Shown piece by piece: positions 1 through 6,343 of a stretch of 11,874 nucleotides of DNA; the stretch's first letter is position 1, and every line of letters starts with the position of its first letter. The notes beneath the pieces are model-generated. The model was not told the origin of the DNA. It did not search any database and worked only from the letters and a program-made list of their open reading frames with translations. Position numbers and translations under genes: made by a program. Source of the stretch: Campylobacteraceae bacterium (GTDB lineage: Bacteria > Campylobacterota > Campylobacteria > Campylobacterales > Campylobacteraceae); NCBI GenBank assembly GCA_031276365.1, contig JAISNG010000077.1, positions 1 to 11,874 of the forward strand, written 5' to 3'.

Positions 1-47
1 TAAAATAAAAAAATAATTATATCACTTTATTCAAAAATCTATTTGCC

Positions 48-76
48 TATTGATTATTTAGGTATTTTAATCAATA
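48..76. repeat. AT-rich inverted repeat upstream of the tRNA promoter
   Basis: A perfect 9-bp inverted repeat, TATTGATTA (48-56) and TAATCAATA (68-76), is separated by 11 nt. No T-run follows, so it is a weak terminator candidate. It could be the end of an upstream transcript or a protein-binding site. In such AT-rich DNA it may also be chance. No gene is visible in 1-103. Confidence 0.3.
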
Positions 77-103
77 AAGCGTGTTGTAAATATCTCTTCT
101 GGC

Positions 104-132
104 TTTACATTTAAATAAACTTTTGCTATACT
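104..132 (+). promoter_or_regulatory. sigma-70-type promoter of the tRNA cluster
   Basis: A -35 box TTTACA (104-109) and a -10 box TATACT (127-132) are separated by exactly 17 nt. They lie 20 nt upstream of the first tRNA, so transcription would start near 139. The position and the near-consensus boxes fit a strong stable-RNA promoter serving all four tRNAs, which lie close together with no other obvious promoter between them. Confidence 0.7.
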
Positions 133-152
133 TTCCCTCTTGTTTTTTACGT

Positions 153-227
153 GCGGGAATAGCTCAGTGGTAGAGCACAACCTTGCCAAGGTTGGGGTCG
201 CGAGTTCGAACCTCGTTTCCCGCTCCA
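153..227 (+). tRNA. tRNA-Gly(GCC)
   Basis: A complete cloverleaf can be folded by eye. The acceptor GCGGGAA pairs with TTCCCGC (217-223), and the T-arm has the TTCGAAC loop (205-211). The anticodon stem CAACC/GGTTG encloses the loop TTGCCAA, giving anticodon GCC. The discriminator is T and the CCA (225-227) is encoded. It is first in the four-tRNA cluster and decodes GGC/GGU. Confidence 0.97.
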
Positions 228-243
228 AAGTTTAAGGATTAAA

Positions 244-330
244 GCCCGAGTGGCGGAATGGTAGACGCAAGGGACTTAAAATCCCTCGAACTTTTTGTTC
301 GTGCCGGTTCAAGTCCGGCTTCGGGCACCA
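244..330 (+). tRNA. tRNA-Leu(UAA)
   Basis: A class II tRNA of 87 nt with a long variable arm (around 288-302). The acceptor GCCCGAG pairs near the 3' end, and the anticodon loop CTTAAAA gives UAA. The D-loop has the usual GGTAGACGC element, the T-loop is TTCAAGT and the CCA is encoded. It decodes UUA/UUG, with UUA expected to be common in AT-rich genes such as these. Confidence 0.97.
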
Positions 331-359
331 GCGATGAAATTGAGATATTTTTTAGCTGC

Positions 360-433
360 GGCGACATAGCCAAGCGGTAAGGCATGGGCCTGCAAAGCCT
401 TGATCCCCGGTTCGAATCCGGGTGTCGCCTCCA
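360..433 (+). tRNA. tRNA-Cys(GCA)
   Basis: A 74-nt tRNA with acceptor GGCGACA pairing with TGTCGCC, the anticodon loop CTGCAAA giving GCA, a TTCGAAT T-loop, discriminator T and encoded CCA (431-433). The outermost pairs of the anticodon stem are weak (T-T and G-T), but the rest of the cloverleaf is canonical. It is third in the cluster. Confidence 0.96.
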
Positions 434-471
434 AAAAATAACAATATCAAAGCTATAAATAAGGAGCGTTT

Positions 472-609
472 ATGGTCTCAAACGTATCCGACTTTTATGA
501 TTTTTTCTTTCGGGAGATGGCTGAGCGGTTTAAAGCGGCGGTCTTGAAAACCGTTGAGGTGAGAGCCTCCGGGGGTTCGAATCCCTCTCTCCCGGCCACT
601 TTTTTATGA
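472..609 (+). other. 45-codon reading frame running through tRNA-Ser (probably not a true gene)
   Basis: A good Shine-Dalgarno sequence, AAGGAG (461-466), stands 5 nt before ATG 472. The frame stays open through the whole tRNA-Ser and ends at TGA 607-609, overlapping the ATG of the next gene in an ATGA arrangement. Reading frames through tRNA-Ser (containing residues like MAERFKAAVLKTVEV) are a familiar annotation artefact. The 39 nt upstream of the tRNA are not tRNA, however, and carry their own ribosome-binding site. Two readings are possible: a chance frame in the tRNA spacer, or a leader that feeds ribosomes to the membrane-protein gene on unprocessed transcript. I lean to chance. Confidence 0.2.
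511..598 (+). tRNA. tRNA-Ser(UGA)
   Basis: An 88-nt class II tRNA. The acceptor CGGGAGA (511-517) pairs with TCTCCCG (588-594), the discriminator is G and the CCA (596-598) is encoded. The anticodon loop CTTGAAA gives UGA, and the variable arm spans roughly 555-570. The CCA is only 7 nt before the ATG of the following protein gene, so 3' processing of the tRNA would leave that mRNA almost without a leader. Confidence 0.97.
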
Positions 610-1181
610 AACATTTTACAATAACAGCAAAAAAGAGCGTAACTGTCATTCTGGTAATGTTTCTACTGCTTTTTGCTGCTTACAAACCTTACGAACAAGA
701 CATCATATACCCCGATAGTTTACTAAAACATATTTTTATACTTTTTTATTTTATTGTCTATAACACCCTTGGAATGATACATGAAGGCGGTCATGGCGTC
801 TGTTACATACTTCATTGTCCTGAGTTTATAACGGCTGCAAACGGGACGGTTTTTCAGCTTCTTTTTCCTTGGCTTTTGGGTTTTATATCCAAAAAACAGG
901 GGAATATTTTCGGATATTTTATAGGACTTTTTTTCTTAGGATTTTCTATGCAATATACCGCATGGTATATCTCTACAGCCCATGAAGGATTGCATTTGAG
1001 CGCGGCAGAATCATTTTTAGGCATAGACGGATATCACGACTTTAACTACATACTCTCCACAGTTGGACTTCTTAAATTTGACTGGCTTATAAGCGGCATC
1101 GTCTCTGCAGGCGGCTACTTGATAATGTTTTATGCATGTTTTAAAATGGCTGTATCAAGCTGGCTTGACCAAAGCGAATAA
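606..1181 (+). CDS. membrane protein with HExxH motifs, M50-like metallopeptidase candidate
   Basis: A 191-residue, strongly hydrophobic protein with about five possible membrane segments (around 12-26, 40-57, 82-95, 101-118 and 160-180). HEGGH at residues 59-63 is a zinc-site motif of the HExxH type, inside or next to a hydrophobic helix as in M50 intramembrane peptidases. Further on, LGIDGYHDFNYIL (138-150) holds a DG pair that could supply the third zinc ligand, as the conserved Asp does in M50 enzymes. A second HExxH, HEGLH, occurs at 126-130. Family membership is inferred from these motifs only, and a non-peptidase membrane protein remains possible. The start is uncertain: no Shine-Dalgarno precedes ATG 606, which sits 7 nt after tRNA-Ser. 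The stop is TAA. Confidence 0.65.
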   Translation: MKHFTITAKKSVTVILVMFLLLFAAYKPYEQDIIYPDSLLKHIFILFYFIVYNTLGMIHEGGHGVCYILHCPEFITAANGTVFQLLFPWLLGFISKKQGNIFGYFIGLFFLGFSMQYTAWYISTAHEGLHLSAAESFLGIDGYHDFNYILSTVGLLKFDWLISGIVSAGGYLIMFYACFKMAVSSWLDQSE

Positions 1182-1270
1182 TCCAGCAAACTATCTTGAT
1201 ATTTTACCATTACACTTTTTGTTACCGCTATAAATTATATTTTTGTTAATGTTACACATAAACTTAACAA

Positions 1271-1276
1271 AAAGGA
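1271..1276 (+). promoter_or_regulatory. ribosome-binding site of the GLUG lipoprotein gene
   Basis: AAAGGA stands 6 nt before ATG 1283 and fixes the start of the broken lipoprotein gene. The 100 bp between 1182 and 1282 is AT-rich and otherwise holds no gene or clear hairpin. Confidence 0.6.
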
Positions 1277-1282
1277 TTTAAT

Positions 1283-2625
1283 ATGGTTATTTTTAAATCA
1301 TACAAACTTTGGCTGAAGACGCTTTTTTTAGCTTCTGTTTTACTCGTAATTACAGGCTGTGGTGGCAATAATAATGATAATGAGGCTTCTGCAACCGCTT
1401 CATCAATCTACCATGTCGTTTCGTTTTATGACGGCAATTTGGATTTGATAAGCGCCCAATCGCACAAAAACGGAACAGATATCAATTTCACTGCGATAGA
1501 TGGCGGAGTGTGGTATATAAGCAATAAAAGCGAGGCAGTAGAAAACTATACGGTAAGAAACGGCAGGTGTTGTAGAGATAGCTGACCAAGCAGGACTGGA
1601 TAGCATCAGAGACAATCTATCGGGTTATTTTGTACTGACAAAGGATATTGAACTGGCGGAGGGCAATGGAATCGATACACAAGGGTGGCTTTCTATCGGC
1701 AGCTATAATATGCCTTTTAGCGGTATTTTAAACGGCAACGGGCATATTATCAGCGGTTTGTGGATAAACAGAACCGCTTCAAACAATGAATACGACGGAC
1801 TGTTTGGTAGTATTGAAAACGATTCGATTGAAAACCTCAGCATTGAAACAAGCCTTGAGGGCGTTCATGGTTATAATTATGTCGGTATTATCGCAAGCAC
1901 CATAACAAACTCCACAATTGCTAATAGTTATACCGCAGGAAGCATAAGCGGCAGAAATAATGTGGGCGGTATAGCGGAATATGTTTATATCTATACCAAA
2001 ATAGTACGCAGTTACAGTTTGACAAATGCGTATGGAACATGGAACGGCGTAGGCGGTATCGCGGGAACGATACAAGGTACGCCATTTAGTACATCCGAAG
2101 GCTTGGCATTAATAGCAGACAGTTATACAACAGGCAATGTTACTGGAGAAGCTTCGTGGGTAGGCAGTATCGCAGGCAATGCTCAGTGATGGGCTGTTAT
2201 CGACAACTGTTATACCATAGGCAATATCAGCGGAACAAGCAGTGTCGGCGGTATCGTGGGACGCCTTTATCACGCATCAAATATCACAAATAGCGCTGCG
2301 ATTAACGCTCCGCTCTCAGGAACATATGCAGGGTCGCATCATATTGATGCTTTGTCGGCGAAAGTAGTTTTATTGGCGCCGTAAACAACAATATGATAAA
2401 AAATAATTTTGCTTTGGACACAATGGAGTTTATAAGCATTGGTATTAGAGATGGTTTTACAACAGCAGTAACAACAAAACCAAAGACCAGCTTCAAACAC
2501 AACAAACTTATTCCGATGAAATAAACGGCGATGGTTTTGGCGGGCTTGGCTGAAAATTTGGCGATAACGACACAAATCCATGGATAATTGTTGAGGGCAG
2601 TTATGCAAAGCTTTATTGGGAATAA
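1283..2625 (+). pseudogene. GLUG-repeat surface lipoprotein, disrupted
   Basis: The product begins with a lipoprotein signal peptide (hydrophobic 11-22, lipobox ITGC with Cys 26). Repeats of the GLUG type follow, with recurring VGGI-G, NSYT-G and ISG elements, and it ends in a segment with PW and KLYWE near TAA 2623-2625. Such proteins are usually adhesin-like surface proteins. One reading needs several repairs. A +1 base near 1562 shifts frame 1283 into the frame carrying EIADQAGLDSIRDNLSGYF. TGA at 2187-2189 interrupts an otherwise continuous frame to 2384. A second shift lies near 2345, where the frame moves to SSFIGAVNNN. A third lies near 2461. TGA at 2551-2553 replaces an expected Trp in LG-W-KFGD. 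Each piece keeps protein-like sequence, so the decay is recent or some lesions are sequence errors. No transposon is seen. Confidence 0.85.
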
Positions 2626-2750
2626 TCATAAAAAAGCTAAGCGAAATAATTGTGCGTTTTCGGTACATATAGAGCTTTATCAAGAATAACCACGGTACAG
2701 ATAAACCACCGTTGCGATATGTCCGCTTATTAGAGCAGCGTACATGCTAA

Positions 2751-2917
2751 ATCCTATGGGTGTGCGTAAACGCCGCCTTGTGGTATGCCGACAAAGATGC
2801 ATACCGTTTTTGCGGCGGCGCGTTATCCTTAGCAGAGTTTGACTATTTTATGCGCAATGCCCTGTCAAACAATCTTTCTCAATGTCCATATTCGGGCTTG
2901 ATGATTTTTTTGTATTC
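2751..2917 (+). pseudogene. unrecognised coding remnant overlapping the 3' end of the lipoprotein gene
   Basis: The frame open from 2751 reads NAALWYADKDAYRFCGG and then LSLAEFDYFMRNALSNN. Its composition (aromatic, charged, helical) looks like real protein rather than noise. It has no start codon with a ribosome-binding site, an upstream TAA at 2748, and runs into the end of the opposite-strand gene at 2879. I do not recognise the family. It is probably a fragment left by deletion after the GLUG gene. The rest of 2626-2878 shows nothing else clear. Confidence 0.4.
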
Positions 2918-3565
2918 AGGTTTTGCTTCTTGATGCATTTTGAATGCATTTTCATATTTTTTCCACATGGAGTTTTTGTTTTGCGCAAACCATGTGCCGC
3001 TCTCAGGGTTACTTATTTGCCATTCACAATTCGCCAAATCATCTTGAAACCCCTTTGCTTCAAGATAAAATTTTTCAAAATCATATGAATTCAGGTTATT
3101 GTTTTCTGTTTTTACAAAGTTGAAAAAAGAATCCTTTTTATTCTCTTTCTTGATTGGTTTATTGCCATTTTTTACAGGTTCGAACTTAAAACTAGCTTTT
3201 GCAAATCCCATGTAAGGATTGACATACGAATAATAAGTTTTGCCGCCTTCAAGCTCAGCTTCAAGCAAATTACTGCCCTCGCCGCCAACCACAAAAAAAT
3301 GCTTTCCTGGAGTTGTTTTGTAAAAAACTTTTGATTTGGCAGATACTATGGCTACAAATTTCAAATCATTATCAATAAACTCTGCAATCGGGGCTTGGAT
3401 AGCTCCACCTAAAATTGTCGGTCTTAAAAATATTATAGCCGATTCATTTTGCGTAAGTTTCATATCTGCTTCACTTAAATTGGCAGGTTGCATATACTTG
3501 CTTGCGCATCCGCCGAAAAATAAAACTATCGCCAAAACGACTGTTTGTAAAGATATATGTTTCAT
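2879..3565 (-). CDS. lipoprotein with DUF2846-like domain
   Basis: A 228-residue protein with a clear type II signal peptide: MKH start, hydrophobic 8-16 and lipobox FGGC with Cys 20. Residues about 40-115 follow the pattern of the DUF2846 lipoprotein family: a beta strand ending in FLRP (45-48), a strand with FVAIVSAKSK, a TPGKHFF turn, then a strand ending in GGKTYYSYVNPYMG. The C-terminal third is Lys/Asn-rich and low in recognisable structure. The function of this family is unknown. The gene lies 11 nt after the OMP gene, and its Shine-Dalgarno TAAAGG overlaps the OMP stop, so the two should be co-transcribed and perhaps translationally coupled. The lipidated Cys would anchor it in the envelope beside the beta-barrel. 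Confidence 0.8.
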   Translation of the reverse strand: MKHISLQTVVLAIVLFFGGCASKYMQPANLSEADMKLTQNESAIIFLRPTILGGAIQAPIAEFIDNDLKFVAIVSAKSKVFYKTTPGKHFFVVGGEGSNLLEAELEGGKTYYSYVNPYMGFAKASFKFEPVKNGNKPIKKENKKDSFFNFVKTENNNLNSYDFEKFYLEAKGFQDDLANCEWQISNPESGTWFAQNKNSMWKKYENAFKMHQEAKPEYKKIIKPEYGH

Positions 3566-3576
3566 CTGTCTAACCT

Positions 3577-4248
3577 TTAAAACTTATAATTGACTCCGAT
3601 AAATAGCCCTACATCGGTTTGTTCGCGTTTTGCCGTAATACGTCCGCTTTGCGAAGTCAAATCTCCGTAAGAGTATCCATCCATTTTAACTCCATACTCA
3701 ATCTCACCATTTTCTATTATCTCATAAATGCCTCCCAGCTTTATGCCGATAACTGTCCCTGAAAATTTCATATCCTCTTTCATAACAGTAAATCCCGATG
3801 TTATCGTCTCTCTTGCCCGTGCGCTTGCGCGTCCTACATGAACATCAAGCAAAAATCTGCTTTTTTCACCGCTTGAGGGTGTAAAAGCGTATCCGAGTGT
3901 GAAAGTTTTGAAACTTTGTTCGCCTTTGATGTGAACGTTGCTCCCATCAATATCATGCTCTGTTTTAGCCACGTTGTTAAATTCAAAATAGGTTCTGTGA
4001 TTTGGCGAAATGATGTATCCCGCTCTTATGCTGCCGCCAAGCGAACCACTGCTCTCTTTCATGGTTACGGTATGTCTGTAAAGTCCAAATATACCGTCAA
4101 AAGTAGTCTGAAAATCCACTGAACTGCGAACATATGTGAAACTGCTCCCGATAAATACTCCGCTGTTTGCATCAGCCCAAGCAACGTTAGTGCATGCTCC
4201 TGAAACTACAATTCCAACTATCAATTTAGCCAATGACATATTTTTCAA
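3577..4248 (-). CDS. outer-membrane beta-barrel protein
   Basis: A 223-residue protein with a Sec signal peptide (cleavage predicted after AWA, about residue 25). Alternating hydrophobic/polar strands follow, such as SGVFIGSSFTYV, GGSIRAGYIIS, RTYFEFNNV, FKTFTLGYAF, VIGIKLGGIYEI and TDVGLFIGVNYKF. The C-terminal Phe is the usual BAM recognition signature, and the size fits an 8-stranded OmpA/OmpW-like barrel. The start is TTG at 4248: a strong Shine-Dalgarno AAGGAGGA (4253-4260) ends 4 nt before it, while the internal ATG three codons on is too far away. It is the first gene of a two-gene operon with the lipoprotein, driven from the operator region shared with the divergent regulator. What it transports or binds is not evident. 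Confidence 0.8.
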   Translation of the reverse strand: MKNMSLAKLIVGIVVSGACTNVAWADANSGVFIGSSFTYVRSSVDFQTTFDGIFGLYRHTVTMKESSGSLGGSIRAGYIISPNHRTYFEFNNVAKTEHDIDGSNVHIKGEQSFKTFTLGYAFTPSSGEKSRFLLDVHVGRASARARETITSGFTVMKEDMKFSGTVIGIKLGGIYEIIENGEIEYGVKMDGYSYGDLTSQSGRITAKREQTDVGLFIGVNYKF

Positions 4249-4270
4249 AATGTCCTCCTTGCAATTTTTT

Positions 4271-4288
4271 AACTTGTTATGACAAGTT
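4271..4288. promoter_or_regulatory. operator 1, 18-bp palindrome
   Basis: AACTTGTTATGACAAGTT is a palindrome with only the central pair imperfect. It covers the first two bases (TT, 4287-4288) of the predicted -35 of the regulator promoter and lies just downstream of the predicted start of OMP transcription. Operator 2 (4324-4341) matches it at 15 of 18 positions. Together they suggest the ideal site AACTTGTCATGACAAGTT. The likely binder is the adjacent Cro/CI-type regulator. Confidence 0.7.
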
Positions 4289-4315
4289 GATACAAAATTT
4301 TATTTGATTTAATCT
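4287..4315 (+). promoter_or_regulatory. predicted promoter of the Cro/CI regulator gene
   Basis: TTGATA (4287-4292) and TAATCT (4310-4315) are separated by 17 nt. The -35 is nearly consensus and overlaps operator 1; the -10 is weak. Transcription would start near 4322, so operator 2 would lie across the start and the ribosome-binding site. Binding at either site should repress the regulator itself. Confidence 0.5.
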
Positions 4316-4325
4316 TTTAATGCAA
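4297..4325 (-). promoter_or_regulatory. predicted promoter of the OMP-lipoprotein operon
   Basis: On the minus strand TTGCAT (4325-4320) and TAAAAT (4302-4297) are separated by 17 nt. The -35 overlaps operator 2 by two bases, and the start near 4290 is followed at once by operator 1. This promoter runs face-to-face over the same DNA as the regulator promoter, so the two would compete even without a regulator. Confidence 0.5.
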
Positions 4326-4341
4326 CTTATCATGACAAGGT
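4324..4341. promoter_or_regulatory. operator 2, 18-bp palindrome copy
   Basis: AACTTATCATGACAAGGT is a less perfect copy of operator 1, 53 bp downstream (about five helical turns, so on the same face). Its AAGG (4337-4340) also serves as the ribosome-binding site of the regulator, 6 nt before TTG 4347. A bound protein would cover the 5' end of the regulator message region and the OMP -35. Confidence 0.65.
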
Positions 4342-4346
4342 AATAT

Positions 4347-4616
4347 TTGAAAAATATAGAAAGTTTCCCTGAAGACTTTACTAAAAATATTTATAAAAAA
4401 ATAGGTGAAAATGTTATGAAAATCCGCAAAGCCAAAGGCGTTTCGCAGTTAAAGCTTGCTTTGGCGATAGGACACTCGTCTGTCAGCATCATCTCATGTG
4501 CGGAGATTTGTCATAACAATGCACACTTTAATATTGAGCATTTGATTAAAATCGCGTATGTTTTGGAGGTGGATATAGCGGAATTTTTTAAGGATGTGGG
4601 ACAAGAAGAAATGTAA
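4347..4616 (+). CDS. Cro/CI (XRE) family transcriptional regulator
   Basis: An 89-residue single-domain DNA-binding protein. Residues about 16-80 form an HTH_3 fold: helix 1 IGENVMKIRKAKG, then SQLKLALAIG and the recognition-helix region SSVSIISCAEI, then HLIKIAYVLEVDIAEFF. The SQLKLALAIGHSSVS style is one I associate with Campylobacterota regulators. The TTG start is preferred because AAGG is 6 nt upstream and because the next ATG (4416) would remove helix 1. It should act as a dimer on the palindromes beside it, controlling itself and the divergent OMP-lipoprotein operon. It has no extra sensor domain, so any signal must act through a partner, protein turnover or concentration. Confidence 0.88.
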   Translation: MKNIESFPEDFTKNIYKKIGENVMKIRKAKGVSQLKLALAIGHSSVSIISCAEICHNNAHFNIEHLIKIAYVLEVDIAEFFKDVGQEEM

Positions 4617-4640
4617 CAGCCGACAAAATTCATCGGCTGT
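4616..4640. terminator. hairpin between convergent regulator and RCC1 genes
   Basis: ACAGCCGA (4616-4623) and TCGGCTGT (4633-4640) form an 8-bp stem with a 9-nt loop. It begins at the last base of the regulator stop codon and lies 7 nt beyond the RCC1 stop, so it can serve both transcripts. No long T-run follows on either strand, making it a modest terminator. The same hairpin sequence occurs after the other RCC1 gene (6344-6375). Confidence 0.55.
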
Positions 4641-4647
4641 ATCTACT

Positions 4648-5802
4648 TTATGGAAGCAAAACTTGCGTAAAAGCTCTGCGGTGATTGTTATCTCCAAGCC
4701 CCAGCTGTCCGTATTGATTGGCTCCCGAAGCGTAAATTTTGCTCTCATTTGAAAATGCAAAAGAGTGATAAGAGCCGGCAGAAACAGCGGTGATATTTTT
4801 ATCACGCAAATCTGTTATTTCCGTAAATAAGAAGTGGTTGTTTTTGTTCTCAAAACCAAGCTGACCATAGCCGTTATTTCCCGTCACATAAACTTTTCCA
4901 TCAAGCGAGAGGGCAATAGTATGTAAACCGCCCACGGCGATGGCAGTGATGTTTTTATCGCGCAAATCTGTTATTTCCGTAAAAATATCACGATTATTGT
5001 TGTCGCCAAGTCCAAGCTGACCGTATTCGTTATATCCAGCTGTGTAAACTTTGCCTTCGTCAGAAATAGCAAAAGAGTGAATTGAACCTGCCGCAATATA
5101 AGTGATGTTTTTATCACTCAAATCACTCGCTTCTCGAAAACCCCTGCTGCTGCCGCCAAGTCCAAGCTGACCGTAACTGCTGTTTCCTGCAACATAAACT
5201 CTCCCCTCATAGGAAAGCGCCAGAGAATAATCAATTCCAATGGCAATAGCAGTGATATTTTTATCACCCAAATCAGTTGCTTCCTTAAAAGCGCTGCTGC
5301 TATTATCGCTTATGCCAAGCTGTCCATAATTATTAATTCCTGCAGCATAAACCATGCCGCTATATGAGAGTATCAAAGAGTGATAAAAATTGCTCTCAAT
5401 CGCAATGATATTTTTACTGTCCAAACTCACTTGTGTAAATATTGCATGTGAACTTTTATCTCCAAGTCCAAGCTGTGAATGACTGTTATACCCAGCCGCA
5501 TAAAGCCTGCCGTCATCTAAAAATACGAAAGAGTTGTCATCGCCTGCTGAAATTATCGGCGCTCTTGTTATATTTTCCGAATGACCGCTTCCATTTTCAT
5601 CTCCATCATAATAGCAGCTGCTGCATTCGCAGCCAACCAATGCAATAGCGAAAAAAGCGCTTAAACATAGAGTTGCCGCTTGATTTAACAGCATTTTTGC
5701 CGAAAACTTTTGAACCTTTGTAGAAAATGTTTTTAATTTGCACCAAACTAAAGTGTCGGCTGCGGACATTTGCCTTTTTGAAACATTTGAAAATAGTAAC
5801 AT
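4648..5802 (-). CDS. RCC1-repeat lipoprotein, six repeats
   Basis: A 384-residue protein. Residues 84-384 are six repeats of about 50 residues, each with the RCC1 signature: HS-AL/I, G-VY-AGxN, YGQLGLGDNN and a closing DLRDKNITAIAAG. RCC1 domains normally form a 7-bladed propeller for protein contacts. Here there is one blade fewer. The N-terminus has a hydrophobic stretch (41-56) and lipobox LVGC with Cys 58, then Cys 60 and Cys 63, so it should be a lipid-anchored envelope protein. The signal is preceded by an unusual extension of about 36 residues. ATG 5802 is supported by AAAGGA 6 nt upstream and by similarity of the extension to its paralogues. Met 37 would give a classical signal peptide but lacks a ribosome-binding site. 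Its ligand is unknown. Confidence 0.85.
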   Translation of the reverse strand: MLLFSNVSKRQMSAADTLVWCKLKTFSTKVQKFSAKMLLNQAATLCLSAFFAIALVGCECSSCYYDGDENGSGHSENITRAPIISAGDDNSFVFLDDGRLYAAGYNSHSQLGLGDKSSHAIFTQVSLDSKNIIAIESNFYHSLILSYSGMVYAAGINNYGQLGISDNSSSAFKEATDLGDKNITAIAIGIDYSLALSYEGRVYVAGNSSYGQLGLGGSSRGFREASDLSDKNITYIAAGSIHSFAISDEGKVYTAGYNEYGQLGLGDNNNRDIFTEITDLRDKNITAIAVGGLHTIALSLDGKVYVTGNNGYGQLGFENKNNHFLFTEITDLRDKNITAVSAGSYHSFAFSNESKIYASGANQYGQLGLGDNNHRRAFTQVLLP

Positions 5803-5805
5803 TTT

Positions 5806-6205
5806 TTATCCTTTTTTTAAAGTTATATCAGTTTTTATGGTATTACAGCTTCCGTTATGCAATGATGTCATAAGAACAGCCAAATCCAAGCCGACAATGA
5901 CATTATCGCCCGCACCATAAACTTTGCCGTCCATCAAAAGTACCTATGTGTTCAGCGTCTGCGGCAATTTGAAAATTCATAAAATTACATAAATAACCAT
6001 CTTGTCCGCAATATGTTTTATTTGTGCCGCATCCTGCTAAAAATAAAAAAACATCAAAATGTGAAATCACTGTTTTAAAAGAGTTGTTAAGCAGCTTTTG
6101 AAGCCCCATATAGACGGTTTTAAATTTAAATAAAACTGAAGTATCTGATTTCATCATAAATATCCGTTTTACTAAAATATTTGAAACTATTGAAAATAAC
6201 GACAT
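5806..6205 (-). pseudogene. broken RCC1-family lipoprotein paralogue
   Basis: The first 26 residues are identical to the 7-repeat RCC1 gene except one position (MSLFSIVSN-LVKRIFMMKS...). A hydrophobic stretch and lipobox LAGC (Cys 59) follow, then a Cys-containing segment and AADAEH, resembling the start of an RCC1 repeat. The original frame stops at 5903. A frameshift near 5935-5950 restores MDGKVYGAGDN, the core RCC1 signature, and this frame runs to TAA 5806-5808, just 3 nt before the ATG of the next RCC1 gene. Only one incomplete repeat survives, so most of the propeller has been deleted. It could still be expressed as a short Cys-containing lipoprotein of about 100 residues. Confidence 0.75.
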
Positions 6206-6307
6206 TTTATAATCCTTTACTATAGTATATGTATAAAATATTTTAACATTTTAATATCATTTTAAGGTGAATATTATGTTTTAATTCCAAAATGAAAGTT
6301 AGAAATT
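6128..6307. repeat. duplicated 5' cassette, copy 1
   Basis: About 180 bp closely matching 7620-7799, in the same orientation and 1492 bp away, with one small indel and scattered changes. It covers the first 26 codons of the gene on the minus strand, the ribosome-binding site AAAGGA and about 100 bp of AT-rich upstream DNA. The upstream part is as well conserved as the coding part, so a promoter or regulatory region is probably included. Confidence 0.8.
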
Positions 6308-6343
6308 TTGCGAATACTAAAACAGCTTATTCGATTTTATTGT

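Noticed and set aside
511..598. tRNA-Ser as an integration site for a genomic island
   Set aside because: No integrase gene and no repeated copy of the tRNA 3' end was found in the window.
2187..2553. In-frame TGA codons in the GLUG gene, one at an expected Trp, as a sign of UGA recoding
   Set aside because: The same gene also has frameshifts, and TGA ends comM normally, so ordinary decay or sequence error explains it better.
2339..2683. Minus-strand reading frame of 114 codons
   Set aside because: It lies antisense to the GLUG gene's readable protein sequence and has no ribosome-binding site or protein-like pattern.
4347..4616. Regulator as antitoxin of a toxin-antitoxin pair
   Set aside because: No small toxin gene adjoins it. 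The neighbours are an outer-membrane protein and an RCC1 lipoprotein, and the operator layout fits a divergent switch.
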